A stretch of DNA of 64,000 nt, from positions 1 through 64,000 of the forward strand of contig CAJNYU010003219.1 of assembly GCA_905331475.1 (NCBI GenBank), given 5' to 3'. Source of the stretch: Rotaria socialis (Eukaryota > Rotifera > Eurotatoria > Philodinida > Philodinidae). Below are positions 36,045-46,881 of the stretch, in pieces; the first letter of the stretch is position 1; the number at the start of each line of letters is the position of its first letter. The notes below the pieces were generated by a model. The model saw only the letters and a program-made list of their open reading frames with translations, was not told the DNA's origin and did not search any database. A program made the position numbers and the translations under genes.

Positions 36045-39000
36045 ATGACGTCTTCCGGAGATCCTCAAACAATACTCCGATTGGCGGAAGAAAAAATTCG
36101 TGTTAAAACAATCGCATTGGGTCTTCGTATAACCGAGTTTTTTCACGATTTCGATCGTCTTCGTTCAGGTTTTGTTACAGCATCACAGTTCAAACGGTAT
36201 ATTATTGATATTCTTTGCTTTTGTTGTTACAAAAAGAACCCTATGTTTATTTTATTTCATATTTAGATGTCTTGATACCAATCTTCGTCTTCTATTATCA
36301 CCTGAAGAAGAAGAATTACTTTTTCGAAAATATGACATTAAACATGATGGAACAATATGTTATCGAGAATTCTGTGATGTAATTAATCGAAGTAAGTCAT
36401 TCGCCTCATGAATAACTGAATGTATTTTTCGAGAAGAAAAAAGAATACTTGATACTAACCGATTGAAAATCAATCTGAAGTTGTTTTTTTTGTCAAATCT
36501 CCTCAATTTTGATTCGTTTATCTAGATGACTTTCATTTTTATATTTAACTTCACTTTTAGAATATCCTGAAACAAAGATTACACCATATCCGGAAAATTT
36601 TACCAATGCGGCTCCTCCATATCTGAATTCATGGCGCTCGACTCGCCATATAGGTACACAAGATGAAAGTGAACGCTTGCGAAATGTTCTTCAACGCATT
36701 GCTACTTATTGTAAGCAACGTGGTATTGATGTTTTAACAACCATGGAACAATATGATAAACATCAAATGGGTGAAATAACTGATAGTCAATTTTATCGTG
36801 CCTTTGTTGGACCACAATTAACTGAAGCTGAAATGACACTTCTTCGAGATAAATATTCTGATCCAGGAAAGCCAGGTTTAATCAACTATTTAAATTTCGT
36901 TCAAGATCTGAATGCATTGTCACGTACAAATGAAACAACATTTCTTAAAACTGATACTACTGGCACCGACAATACTGTAGTTGTTGGTATTGAAGAAAGA
37001 GTAATTATAATTTCTAGTGACTATAAATGAAATTAAATATTTTTCCTTCTTCTTAGCCTGAACAACGTTCAGTTCAAGAAATTTTAGATAAAATTCGTAT
37101 AGCAACATTTAAATATGGTATTAGGATATCAGATTTTTTTAAAGATTATGATAAATTACGTAGTGGCATTATCACCGAAGGTCAATTTGAAAGTGCACTC
37201 TCATTAAGTGTACAAAAACAAGCTTTTTTAAATATGAATGATATTAAAAAAATAACGGAATACTATCGTAGACCCGATGGTCGCATTCATTATAAAGAAT
37301 TTGTTGATATGATGGAAAATGCCTTTAATATTCCTGAATTAGAGAAAAAGCCATTGACACAAGTTACTCGACCAGGGCGAGGACTTTTATCAAAAGTATG
37401 AAACGTCTAATTTCTGTTTGCGTGATGAAGTTTCGTTTTTCTTTTAGCCACTGAATACTAATTTGACACCAGATGAAGAAGATCGTGTATCACAAATACT
37501 TGATAGTATCATTGACAAAGTACTAAAGCGTCGTTTAGTTCTGTTTCCATTTTTTAAACCATTTGATCGAGTAAATTTTACTTTTTGAAAATAAAATTTA
37601 TAAATTCTTCTTTTTTTTTAGAGTAAAGCCTTTACACGTACCTGTACAAAACATCAATTTGGACGAGTACTTCGTACACTTGATTTAATTCCATCACCCT
37701 ATGATTTCAATATACTTTGTAAAAAATTCGAAGATCGAGAATCAGGCGATATTAATTATGCTTTATTCTGTCAAATGATTGAACAGGGTAAGATATAGAA
37801 TTAGTAGAAGAACTAATTGTTAGAAGTAGAAAACTTCATGCTGTCAATTTCATATGACATTGAATAAAATTATGATTTTAACTGTATCTATTATTAGTAG
37901 AACTAAATTCTAATTATATTGAAAATCATACTCAAAGTTCAAACTGATGATAGGTCGTTGTAGAATTTGAATTGTGTACTGTGATTTAGCAAAAAATTGA
38001 TGGACTCGTTGGAATGTTCCGAATAGGTAAATCCTATTAATATAAGAATGACTAGAAAGATTCCTGTAAAACAATTGACTTTTTCAGAGTAGTCTGCATG
38101 GTAATAAAATCAATCAAAAGGGAAAACAATACTAGTTTCGCCTTTTGGCAATTTTGTCTTAGGCATTACCTTCAATTAGTAACTTCGTCAGCTCCATAGA
38201 TTCCCTACAAATAATATTAGATCTGGTCAGTAAATATCCATAAAACAAACTATGTTGAACTTGATAGGTTTAGTTTTCTAATTGGAATATCTATAGAATA
38301 CGTCTGAAACAATGCAGTTAATGAATTATGAAGACTGAAATCCATCATAAAATTGTACTATTGATTAATAAGAAATAGATTTGTTTAAAAAGTAGGTAGC
38401 ATAGAATTATTCAATCTAGTCTATTATCTTGTATTTCTCTACTATGAATAATTCAATGGTGGTTATTTCTTTATGTTCGATCATATATGTGTAAAATGTT
38501 TCTTTTTAAATAGATTTTGTGGCGATCAAAGTTGAACCAGAAGAAGAATTTACATTTGCACGTGCACGAATGGAAGAAGAACAAAAGAGAGAAAAATTAA
38601 TAATCAAAATTGATACATCGAATGTTAATTTGAAAGATTTAATGGGCCGTATTCGACACCATGTTCTGATCAATCGAATTCGTGTATGTAAAAAGATAAC
38701 CGAATGCGTTCAATAAATGGCATATTTTTCTTATTCAATAGGTTAAGGATTTTTTTGAGGATTTCGATCCTCTTCGTTTAGGCACAATAAGCCAATCACG
38801 ATTCATTCGTGTTTTGGCCAGTTTGGGTCTGACTGGTCTTGATGGTATTCCATTGACTGAAGCGCAAATGCATGCTTTATGCAATCATTATCGTCATCCA
38901 GAACACAGTGATCTAATTGTATGGAAACAATTTGAACAAGATGTTGAATCAGGTATATAACATAATTTAGATTAAAATTTAAGAAGTACTATTATAATTG

Positions 39001-42000
39001 AATTAATTAGTTTTTACATTATCTGATTTGGAAAAAGCACCTAATGTGCAAGTTTCACCACAAACTATTTATGAAATGCCTACAACTGGTACAGCCAACT
39101 GGTCTAATATTGATCCATTCAATAAAGAAGAATTACATCAAGCAATGGAAGCATGGAAAGCAAAATGCGAACAACAACGTATCGATATTCTTCGACCGTT
39201 TCAACAATTTGATAAGTAAATTATTAAAAAAAAGAGATGAAAAGAGAAACTTTATTATTATGACTAAGAACAGTGAATGTTGGGATCATCGTAAACTAGG
39301 TTTTTTCTTTTGAGAAAAACAAGAAATCAATTCATATTGATTTCCTAGTATATTATCATCCACCATCTGCAAGTGTTCATAAGCAACTGACTTTCATAAC
39401 TTTTTATCCCACTCAATTACATTACATGTAAAATTTCTTCAGTCAGATCAAGTAGTATTCTCTGAGATTCTAGTTTAAATCCTACTATAATATTCATGAA
39501 ATATGTAGTGATTTCATGAGATAAACCTAAACAGCTATAGGAAGTCGCATGTGATGAGAGAATGTTCGAAGAATTTTACAGTGGAATTCGATGTAAAATT
39601 TCAAAGACGATGATTTGATTTTATATAATTTCTATTCGATATTATAATATCGCAGACTAGATTTATATAAAATCTTATCATCCGATTGACTGACCTAGAA
39701 AGACATACTAGGTCGAGTATTTGAAATGTTTATTTCTCGAGATAACAACAAAGAAAATAAAAGAATAGGCAACTTCAAAACATGTAGTTGGTAGGATTAT
39801 ATGTATTTATGCTACACAAAAATGATAGCATAGTGATTTAACAATATTTTTAGACACAATCTTGGTCATGTAACTCGCTTGCAATTTCGTCAATGTTTAG
39901 CCATAGCTGGTTTAACATATACAGAAAAAGAATTAGAAGCCGTTGAAGCAGCTTTTATTGACGATAATGGATTTGCTTATCGTCATTTTCTTGAATGGAT
40001 TATACCCCGTCGTCCTGAACCACTGCGTTATAATATTTTACAAGAAGATCTTAAAAATTTAAATAAACAACGAGTCTTACCAGAAATCAAACCTGTAACA
40101 AGTATTCAAGATGTTTTACAAAAAATTAAAGGACAAGTAAAGATATTTATTAATCTATTTTTATTAATATATAAGACAAAACTAAATTTATTTTATAAAG
40201 GTATTTCGGCGCCGTATAAGACTCTACGAATGGCTTAAAGATCATGATAAACTAAACAGTGGTCGCATGTCTTTTGATACATTTCGTCGTGCTCTAAATC
40301 CATGTCAATTAGAATTACTAGAAAGTGAATTGTCTTTACTTGAAGATTAGTAAGTTAAAATTTTTATTTCGGTGCAACTTTTGGTGGTGCTTTGACTTCG
40401 TTATTTTCATTGAGCGGTTTGCCATCGAAGAAGTCAAGTAAATTTTGTATGGTTGTTTCAGCTATATTTTTTAAAGCTTCTTCTGTAAGAAAAGCTTGAT
40501 GTGATGTAACAATTGTATTTGGCATTGAAATTAGACGTGCCAATGTATCATCTTCCATAACCTAAAAGAAACAAATTTTTCAAAGATAAAAACATTAGCA
40601 GTTAATTTTAAATAAGTTTTACCTGTTGACTGTAATCATTAAAAAAATATTCTTTTTCATTTTCGTATACATCAAGTGCAGCTCCTCGTAATTTTCCTGA
40701 CTTAAGACAGTCAACAAGAGCTTTTGCATCAACTAAACCACCACGGCTTGTATTAATTAACATGGCGTGTGGTTTCATTTTTTCCAAAGCTTCTTTATTA
40801 ATTAAATGATAAGTTGAATCAAGAAGTGGTGCATAGATTGAAACTAAATGTAAAAATAATTGTCAAATGAGAATTTAAAAAAACAACGAACTATTTCTCT
40901 TACCAACATCACTTTCACGAAGTAATTCATCCATAGTTGTATATATATAACCTTTTTCTTTCGCTGCTTTTTCATTTGGAAAAACATCATAAGCTAAAAC
41001 CTTACAACCAAAACCCAAAAATATATTGATTGCGCACATACCTATACCACCTGTTCCAATAATGCCGACAGTTTTACCAAAAAGATCGACACCAACGAGA
41101 CCATCCAAACTAAAATTATGTTGTTTTGTTCGAAAGAAAGCATGATGCATATTACGATTGAGCGATAATAAAAGAGCAACTGAATGTTCAGCAACAGCAT
41201 ACGGCGAATATCGTGGTACACGACAAACTTTTAAATTATATTTTTCAGCTGTTTCTAAACTAACATGATTAAATCCTGCACTTCGTAAAGCAATGATTTT
41301 CAGTGTATTGGATTTCTTCTGTATTTCTTCTATAACATTTGCACTAACAACATCGTTGACAAAAACACAGATACCATCATAACCTTGAACTTCATCGACT
41401 GTTTCTTCAGTTAATTTACTCTCAAGAAAAGTAAAACGAAGTTTATCTTGGCCACCTAAAGATTTTAAAGCTAATTTGAACGTTTTTTCATCGTATAGTT
41501 TTGAATCGAAAACAATAACTTTATGAATAGACATCTAATGTATCGAAAGAAAAGTAAAACAAAAATAGAAATTTATCTCTAGAAGAATAATCTATTGAAT
41601 AAGCGTGAAACTTACTGTGCTCGGTTGAACTGAATCACACTATTTATTTGTCGATGTTGTTTTTCTCCTGTTTCTCTAGTTTAATGATAAGAAATGACTT
41701 TTCTCTCTCTTTCTCTTTCTGTTAGAGAAATATAGCCTAACTGGTAACTACGTGGCATAAATGAGGGACGAAGAAAGCGGCAGGCCATGAGTGAAAATAG
41801 AAAGAGGAAAATAGAGCGACCGAATTGTTGTATTAATAGTGCAGAACAGAAAAGGAAAAGAAAAACTTGACGGACTTACAAAGACAGAACGATACTCTCC
41901 TATGGCAACGATTCTAGGACAAAAAAATGTTTTTGCTTTCTAGTTAAAAGCGTTACCATCATCGATATAGTGGTAAACAACACCAGTTTTTTTTTGCCGA

Positions 42001-44203
42001 CTTAGCGTTGCTTATTATCGTTGTTCGAAAGACGGATGCTGCGTTATCCAATCCAATATTTTCAGTGATAAAATAGGAATCATATTTTACTAAATTTCTG
42101 AAGTCAAAACTAATAACTTCCTTAGAACGCAACAGGTTCTCATAAGAAAATAACGTCAAAACACTAAGAAAAGAAAAAGAAATCATGAACATTAGTCTCT
42201 TCTAATTTTAATTAAAGCAATTAACGAAACGAGAAATTGTTTTATACGAGCGCCTACATCTCATACAAAAAGCCTTATATCATTTATATTAATGACCGAC
42301 AATAGTTATAGGCTAGTAGCTATTATTTAAAACGACGATCCTACTCATCGATTACTGAGGAGACAAACAATATCGTACCGATCAAATTGATTGTTGTTAA
42401 CATTCGTACAATACTCGAAGAAAACAATCTTGTTTAGTAGCTAACAAAGTCACAAAATCTAACTACAATACTTAAACATCATAAAGAATCAAACGAGCAT
42501 GACGCAATACTCAATCTTATTTCATTTGTCGTTTGATTATTAGAAGCTATGATATAAATAACAAATGATCAACTTGCTTGATTAAAATCATATGAAACAG
42601 GTTGCCTTAGATTTAGGATGCTTTTACTAAACTAGACTAATTTATCAATAATTGTAAACGCTCGTTACCCAATTAACACATACTATTGATGTCAAGAATA
42701 GATGCTTTCATTACTTAGATATAATTGATTATCAGACTATTTGTTATTTTTCAATGTAACTTACAATGTATGAACACGTTCATATCTCTAAAATTAGTTT
42801 ATTATACTATAATTAGAAGGAAACTATGCTCAAATTAAGTTCAAGATAAAGATCTTGAAATCCTTTTACCATCGAAAAATACTATTTTTACGTAGTTTGT
42901 AACAAGTCAACTTGATTTAGTTAGATGAGCACTAGGGGTGTCACATTTAAATTTTCAAAAATTTAAATAAAATTGTTTGAAATTCAAATTAGTTAAATTT
43001 TTGACCTGATTGCTACTATTTAAAGTCAAATTTGAGTATGTTCCCTGTTTTCTAAAGTTAAAACTAGTCATTCTTCTATGAATTGTGCTATTAAATATAA
43101 TTTTATGAGTATCCCAATATTCTGAAGAAGAAAGATGACGGATCTTGCATAATCTGTAGAGAAATTTTGACTATTCTGAATAAATATTAACCTAAAATAC
43201 TAGGTTTTCCTCTCATTTAGTATTTACTACTGTTAAAGTCACGTATTTCTCTCGTAGGAATGATGTGTAATAATGCAAACAATTTATTAAATTAAAAAAA
43301 ATTTATTAAATCGAGAAATAAATTTTCAAAAATAAAATTTAAATTCTGAAAATTTAAATTTAACTTGATAGAATTTAATTTAAAATTAAATTAACTTTTC
43401 ACGAAGTTAAATTTAAATTAAAATAACTGTAAATTGACACCCCTAATGAGCACAAATGCCAATCAACATTATAATATACTTTTTCTGTGTTTGTTTTTGT
43501 ATCAATCAGGAAGTAATCAATCGGAATATCGTTGTAAGTCTCCTTTTAAGATTTAGTGAAAAACGATATTTTTCACTCATAGTTCTGGAAGTTTCATTCT
43601 ATTTTTTGGACGAATTCATCAAATAATTCATTGCATTGAAAATCTTTTTACTGACTAACAACTGATTTCTATTTCATTTTTAGTTATCGATCACGTACTG
43701 ACTCGAATTCGATTGAATATCGAAAATTCTGCGATGAAATTGAATCGATCTTTACTACAGACTTTCTTGATAAAAATCCACTTGTCGAATCAGAACAATA
43801 TTTAGCCCTCAAAGACGCAACAACTATTCGATTAGATCCTGACAAGGAAGACCGTGTCAGAAATTTAATGCTTAAACTCGCTGAACGTGTAAGTACCATT
43901 TTGTTTGCTAAGAAATAAAAATATTTGCTTAATTTTGAACGAAAAATTAAGGTTCATGCACGTCGTCTACAATTGTTTCCATTGTTTGAAGATTTTGATA
44001 GAGTTCGTAATGGTCATGTAACACAAAATCAATTTTTACGCGTACTAAATGATCTTTCTCTAATGAATTTATTAACTGGTTTTGAAAAAGATAATTTATT
44101 AGAAAAGTTTCGAGTTCGTGTTGGTGGACGAGATGATATCGATTATCTTACATTTTGCCATGAACTTAATGCTTTAGCTGGCTTTGAAGCTGGTATACCA
44201 TAA
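36045..44203 (+). CDS. EFCAB6-like protein with eight paired EF-hand units
   Basis: Thirteen exons close in frame (939 residues): 36045-36196, 36267-36391, 36561-37000, 37057-37395, 37448-37570, 37622-37787, 38514-38683, 38742-38952, 39011-39215, 39854-40136, 40201-40349, 43684-43888, 43952-44203. The protein is eight repeats of about 110 residues, each two EF-hand-like motifs. The first follows the pattern FxxFDxLRxGxI, the second YxxxxxGxIxYxxF. Most first loops (DFDRLRSGFVT, DFDPLRLGTIS, DFDRVRNGHVT) are longer than the canonical 12-residue loop and poor in acidic ligands. The loop DIKHDGTICYRE is among the few near-canonical ones. Many units are split by a phase-0 intron just before VxxRR or its equivalent. 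The organisation resembles EFCAB6 of animal sperm and cilia. That assignment is by architecture only. Intron 40350-43683 contains an antisense gene and a MITE. Confidence 0.85.
40364..41534 (-). CDS. D-lactate dehydrogenase (2-hydroxyacid family), copy 1, nested in an intron
   Basis: Three exons, 41534-40904, 40843-40623 and 40561-40364, give 349 residues. The closest pattern is fermentative NAD-dependent D-lactate dehydrogenase (LdhA): pyruvate + NADH to D-lactate. Visible are substrate-loop motifs CVFVND (56-61) and RSAGFNHV (84-91), AVAEHSVALLLSLNR (113-127), the nucleotide-binding GTGGIG (160-165), and the catalytic triad Arg (NTSRGGLVD, about 244), Glu (DVYENE, about 271) and His (TSHQAFLT, about 305). 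Length matches the family. A leader intron (gtaagt near 41615, acceptor directly before the ATG) is likely. The gene lies entirely inside intron 11 of the EF-hand gene on the opposite strand. This enzyme is typical of bacteria, fungi and some algae and is missing from most animals, so an origin by transfer is inferred. No signal peptide is seen, so it is probably cytosolic. Confidence 0.92.
41535..42924. other. Intronic sequence upstream of nested D-LDH copy 1
   Basis: It contains the likely leader exon and promoter of the nested gene (a CT-rich stretch at about 41700-41720). No further gene seen. It is part of the 3.3-kb EF-hand intron. Confidence 0.45.
42933..43445. mobile_element. hAT-type MITE with 8-bp target duplication
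   Basis: A 513-bp AT-rich element. Its ends are inverted: TAGGGGTGTCA at 42933-42943 and TGACACCCCTA at 43435-43445. It is flanked by a perfect direct 8-bp duplication ATGAGCAC (42925-42932 and 43446-43453). This terminal motif and 8-bp duplication are hallmarks of hAT-superfamily elements. No transposase. The interior is rich in ATTTAAATTT-like words and can fold on itself. It lies in the large EF-hand intron, downstream of nested D-LDH copy 1 in plus-strand terms. Confidence 0.93.
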
Positions 44204-44608
44204 AATCAATATTGACATGTCTTTGTCTGAATAAAAAATAGACGAAAAAAACTAACTTTTTACCTCTACTTTTTTTTGCCCAAATATTAAATAAAATAAA
44301 GACAAAAACAATGTTTTACTTCTGAAATATATGATACTTTATTAATTAATTTCATTTGAACTATTAACAGTGTATTAAGATATTTTAGACAACAAATAAG
44401 GCATACACAGAAAAGCTGACTATTTTTTTTAAAATCTACCGAGCATGAAACTAACAATAAAACAATCCTGTTATTGTTCACTTTTGTCTATGGTTTAAAG
44501 GATTATAATCAATTCAATTGGCATAAAATATTTTTGTATACATCTAGTCATACTATCACTTAGAATTGTAGAAAAATGAATTAGAATCGGCTGGATATCA
44601 ATCTTGTA
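44204..44608. other. Spacer between two converging genes
   Basis: Holds the 3' ends of the EF-hand gene (AATAAA-like signal at about 44230) and of D-LDH copy 2. No gene seen. Confidence 0.5.
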
Positions 44609-45746
44609 TTACTCTTTTACACTGTCAGTTTGTAATTGATTGAAAAACTCAAGAAAATTCTGAATAATAGATTCTGCGATTGTTTTCAATGTTTCTTCTG
44701 TAAGAAATGCTTGATGCGATGTCACAATTGTATTGTGCATTGAAATCAAACGTGCTAATATATCATCATTCATAATCTAATAAAAGAATCGTAAAATAAA
44801 TATGAAAAACAAAATTTTATAACGTATATTTATATCCTACTCGTTGACTATAATTCTTATAAAAATATTTATCTTCATGTTCATAAACATCAAGTGCAGC
44901 TCCACGTAGTTTTCCTGACTTTAGACAGTCAACAAGAGCATTTGCATCAACTAGGGGACCACGACTTGTGTTAATTAACATTGCATCAAATTTCATTTTA
45001 TTTAAAGCTTCTCGATTAATCAGATGATAGGTTGAATCATTCAATGGCGCATGAAGAGAAACTAAAGAATAAAAATTCATGCTATAGAATGAAAATCTCT
45101 CTATATTTTACATACTAATATCACTTTCTGTGAGTAACTCATCGATTGTTACATATTGAAAACCTTGTTCTCTAGCAGCATTTTCATTAGGTTTAATATC
45201 GTAAGCTAAAACTTTACAGCCAAATCCTAAAAAGATCTTAATTGCGCACATGCCAACAATACCAGCTCCAATAATACCAACAGTTTTACCAAAAATATCA
45301 ATACCAACGAGACCGTCCAAACTAAAATTATGTAATTTTGTTCGGAAAAATGCATGATGCATATTACGATTGAGTGATAATAAAAGAGCAACTGCGTGTT
45401 CAGCAACAGCATGTGGTGAATAACTTGGTACACGACATACATGAAGACCATATTGTTTAGCTATTTCAACAGAAGAACCACTATGACCAGCACTTCTTAA
45501 AGCAATTATTTTCACAGTATCACACATGTCGTGTATTTTTTCCATGACTTTTGAATTACGAGCATCACTATTAACAATGCATATTCCATCAAAACCTTGA
45601 GCTTCGGAAATTGTTTCTTCACTCAATTTACTCTCAAGAAAAGTAAAATGCAGTTTATCTTGACCATTTAATGATTTGAGAGCTGCTCTAAATGTTTTCT
45701 CATCATAAGATTTTGAAGCAAAGAAAAGAATTTTACGTCGTGTCAT
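44609..45746 (-). CDS. D-lactate dehydrogenase-like protein, copy 2, diverged
   Basis: Three exons, 45746-45116, 45061-44841 and 44776-44609, give 339 residues. Exons 1 and 2 are the same lengths (631 and 221 bp) and phases as in copy 1, so the two are tandem duplicates. A homologous leader intron is also likely: GTAAGT followed by a shared TTATTCAATA stretch near 45790-45820. Retained are GAGIVG at 160-165, catalytic Arg in NTSRGPLVD, Glu in DVYEHED and His in TSHQAFLT. Two substrate-side loops that are conserved in copy 1 and LdhA are changed: CVFVND became CIVNSD (56-61), and SAGFNHV became SAGHSGSSV (85-93). The enzyme may therefore act on another 2-hydroxyacid, or be weakened. The C terminus is shorter and lacks the Pro/Lys end of copy 1. 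Reading frame is intact. Confidence 0.9.
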
Positions 45747-46881
45747 ATTTTTAGTTTTTCTTGAAATTAAAAAATCAACAATATAGCAAAAATATATTGA
45801 ATAAAGTGAGAACTTACATTCAATAATATTAAAATAATCTCAAAAGTTTATTGGCGTCACTCGTTGCTCGATATTGGGGAGATATGGTTGATTCTCTTTT
45901 TTTTCCTATTGTGAGATCATAGAAAAGCGATGGTATCTAAGTAGAATATACGACTGACAACGAGGAAGATTAAAAAAGAGAAAACACAAGAGAAAATGTC
46001 GTGTAAAAAAAAGACAAAAACAATGAAAATGTAGTTGATACACAACATTTTTGAGTCAATCAAGAGAATACTTTCCGTCTTTATTGATATTTTTAAAGTT
46101 GGGAGAAGAATTACTGAAAACGTGACTTGAGTGTCGCGAAAGTGGAAAAGTCATATTTAGACAAAGCACATGGTTTTATTCAATAATATTTCTTTTTATA
46201 TGAAAAGACAATCTGCTTCACATAAACATACAATCAAACATCAACAGCAATGTTTCTCATCAACTTTCTAAGTATTAGAGATCATTCAATGAGAATATCT
46301 TGTTTGAAAACTATCGATCTTGATAATATTTTTATATAATATGTTATATTGAACTATGAAGATTGATTAATATTTAATCGTCATATCGTCAGCTGTTTTG
46401 TTAATGTTTATGATCATTATAATGGTTAGTGTCATGAATTCAAATGATGCCTGTGTGCATAACGATAGAATCATGATATGAGATCTAGTTAAAAATAAAC
46501 ATTGGATACACAAGCTGACCGGTGATACATCTCGTTTCATATGATTTCAATCGGAAACACAAATATATGAGATTTTTCATTTATTGTTGTTGAAAAGTAC
46601 AATAGAAAGAAATCCGTGATCACACACACACACACAAATATATATATTATAACAAGCGTATATAAAAGAGACAAATATGTTAAGAAAATAAACCTATTTG
46701 ATAATAAAGTCAAGTGTGCAAAAAGAAAGATTATTATAAAATATTCTTAATACGGATAAATATGAAATGTATATTTGATTGAAATCCATTTATTCAGAAA
46801 AAAAATCATCACAATATAAGATCATCATGGTCAGAAGGCAAGTTTTATCAATAAATTCTCACATCAATTGATCACTCTCAT
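45747..46881. other. Non-coding spacer
   Basis: Contains the promoter of D-LDH copy 2 at the left and the 3' flank of the large FN3 gene at the right. An AC/AT microsatellite lies at about 46620-46648. No gene supported. Confidence 0.5.

Noticed and set aside
45227..45451. Minus-strand frame rich in Leu and Val
   Set aside because: Out-of-frame shadow of exon 1 of D-LDH copy 2.
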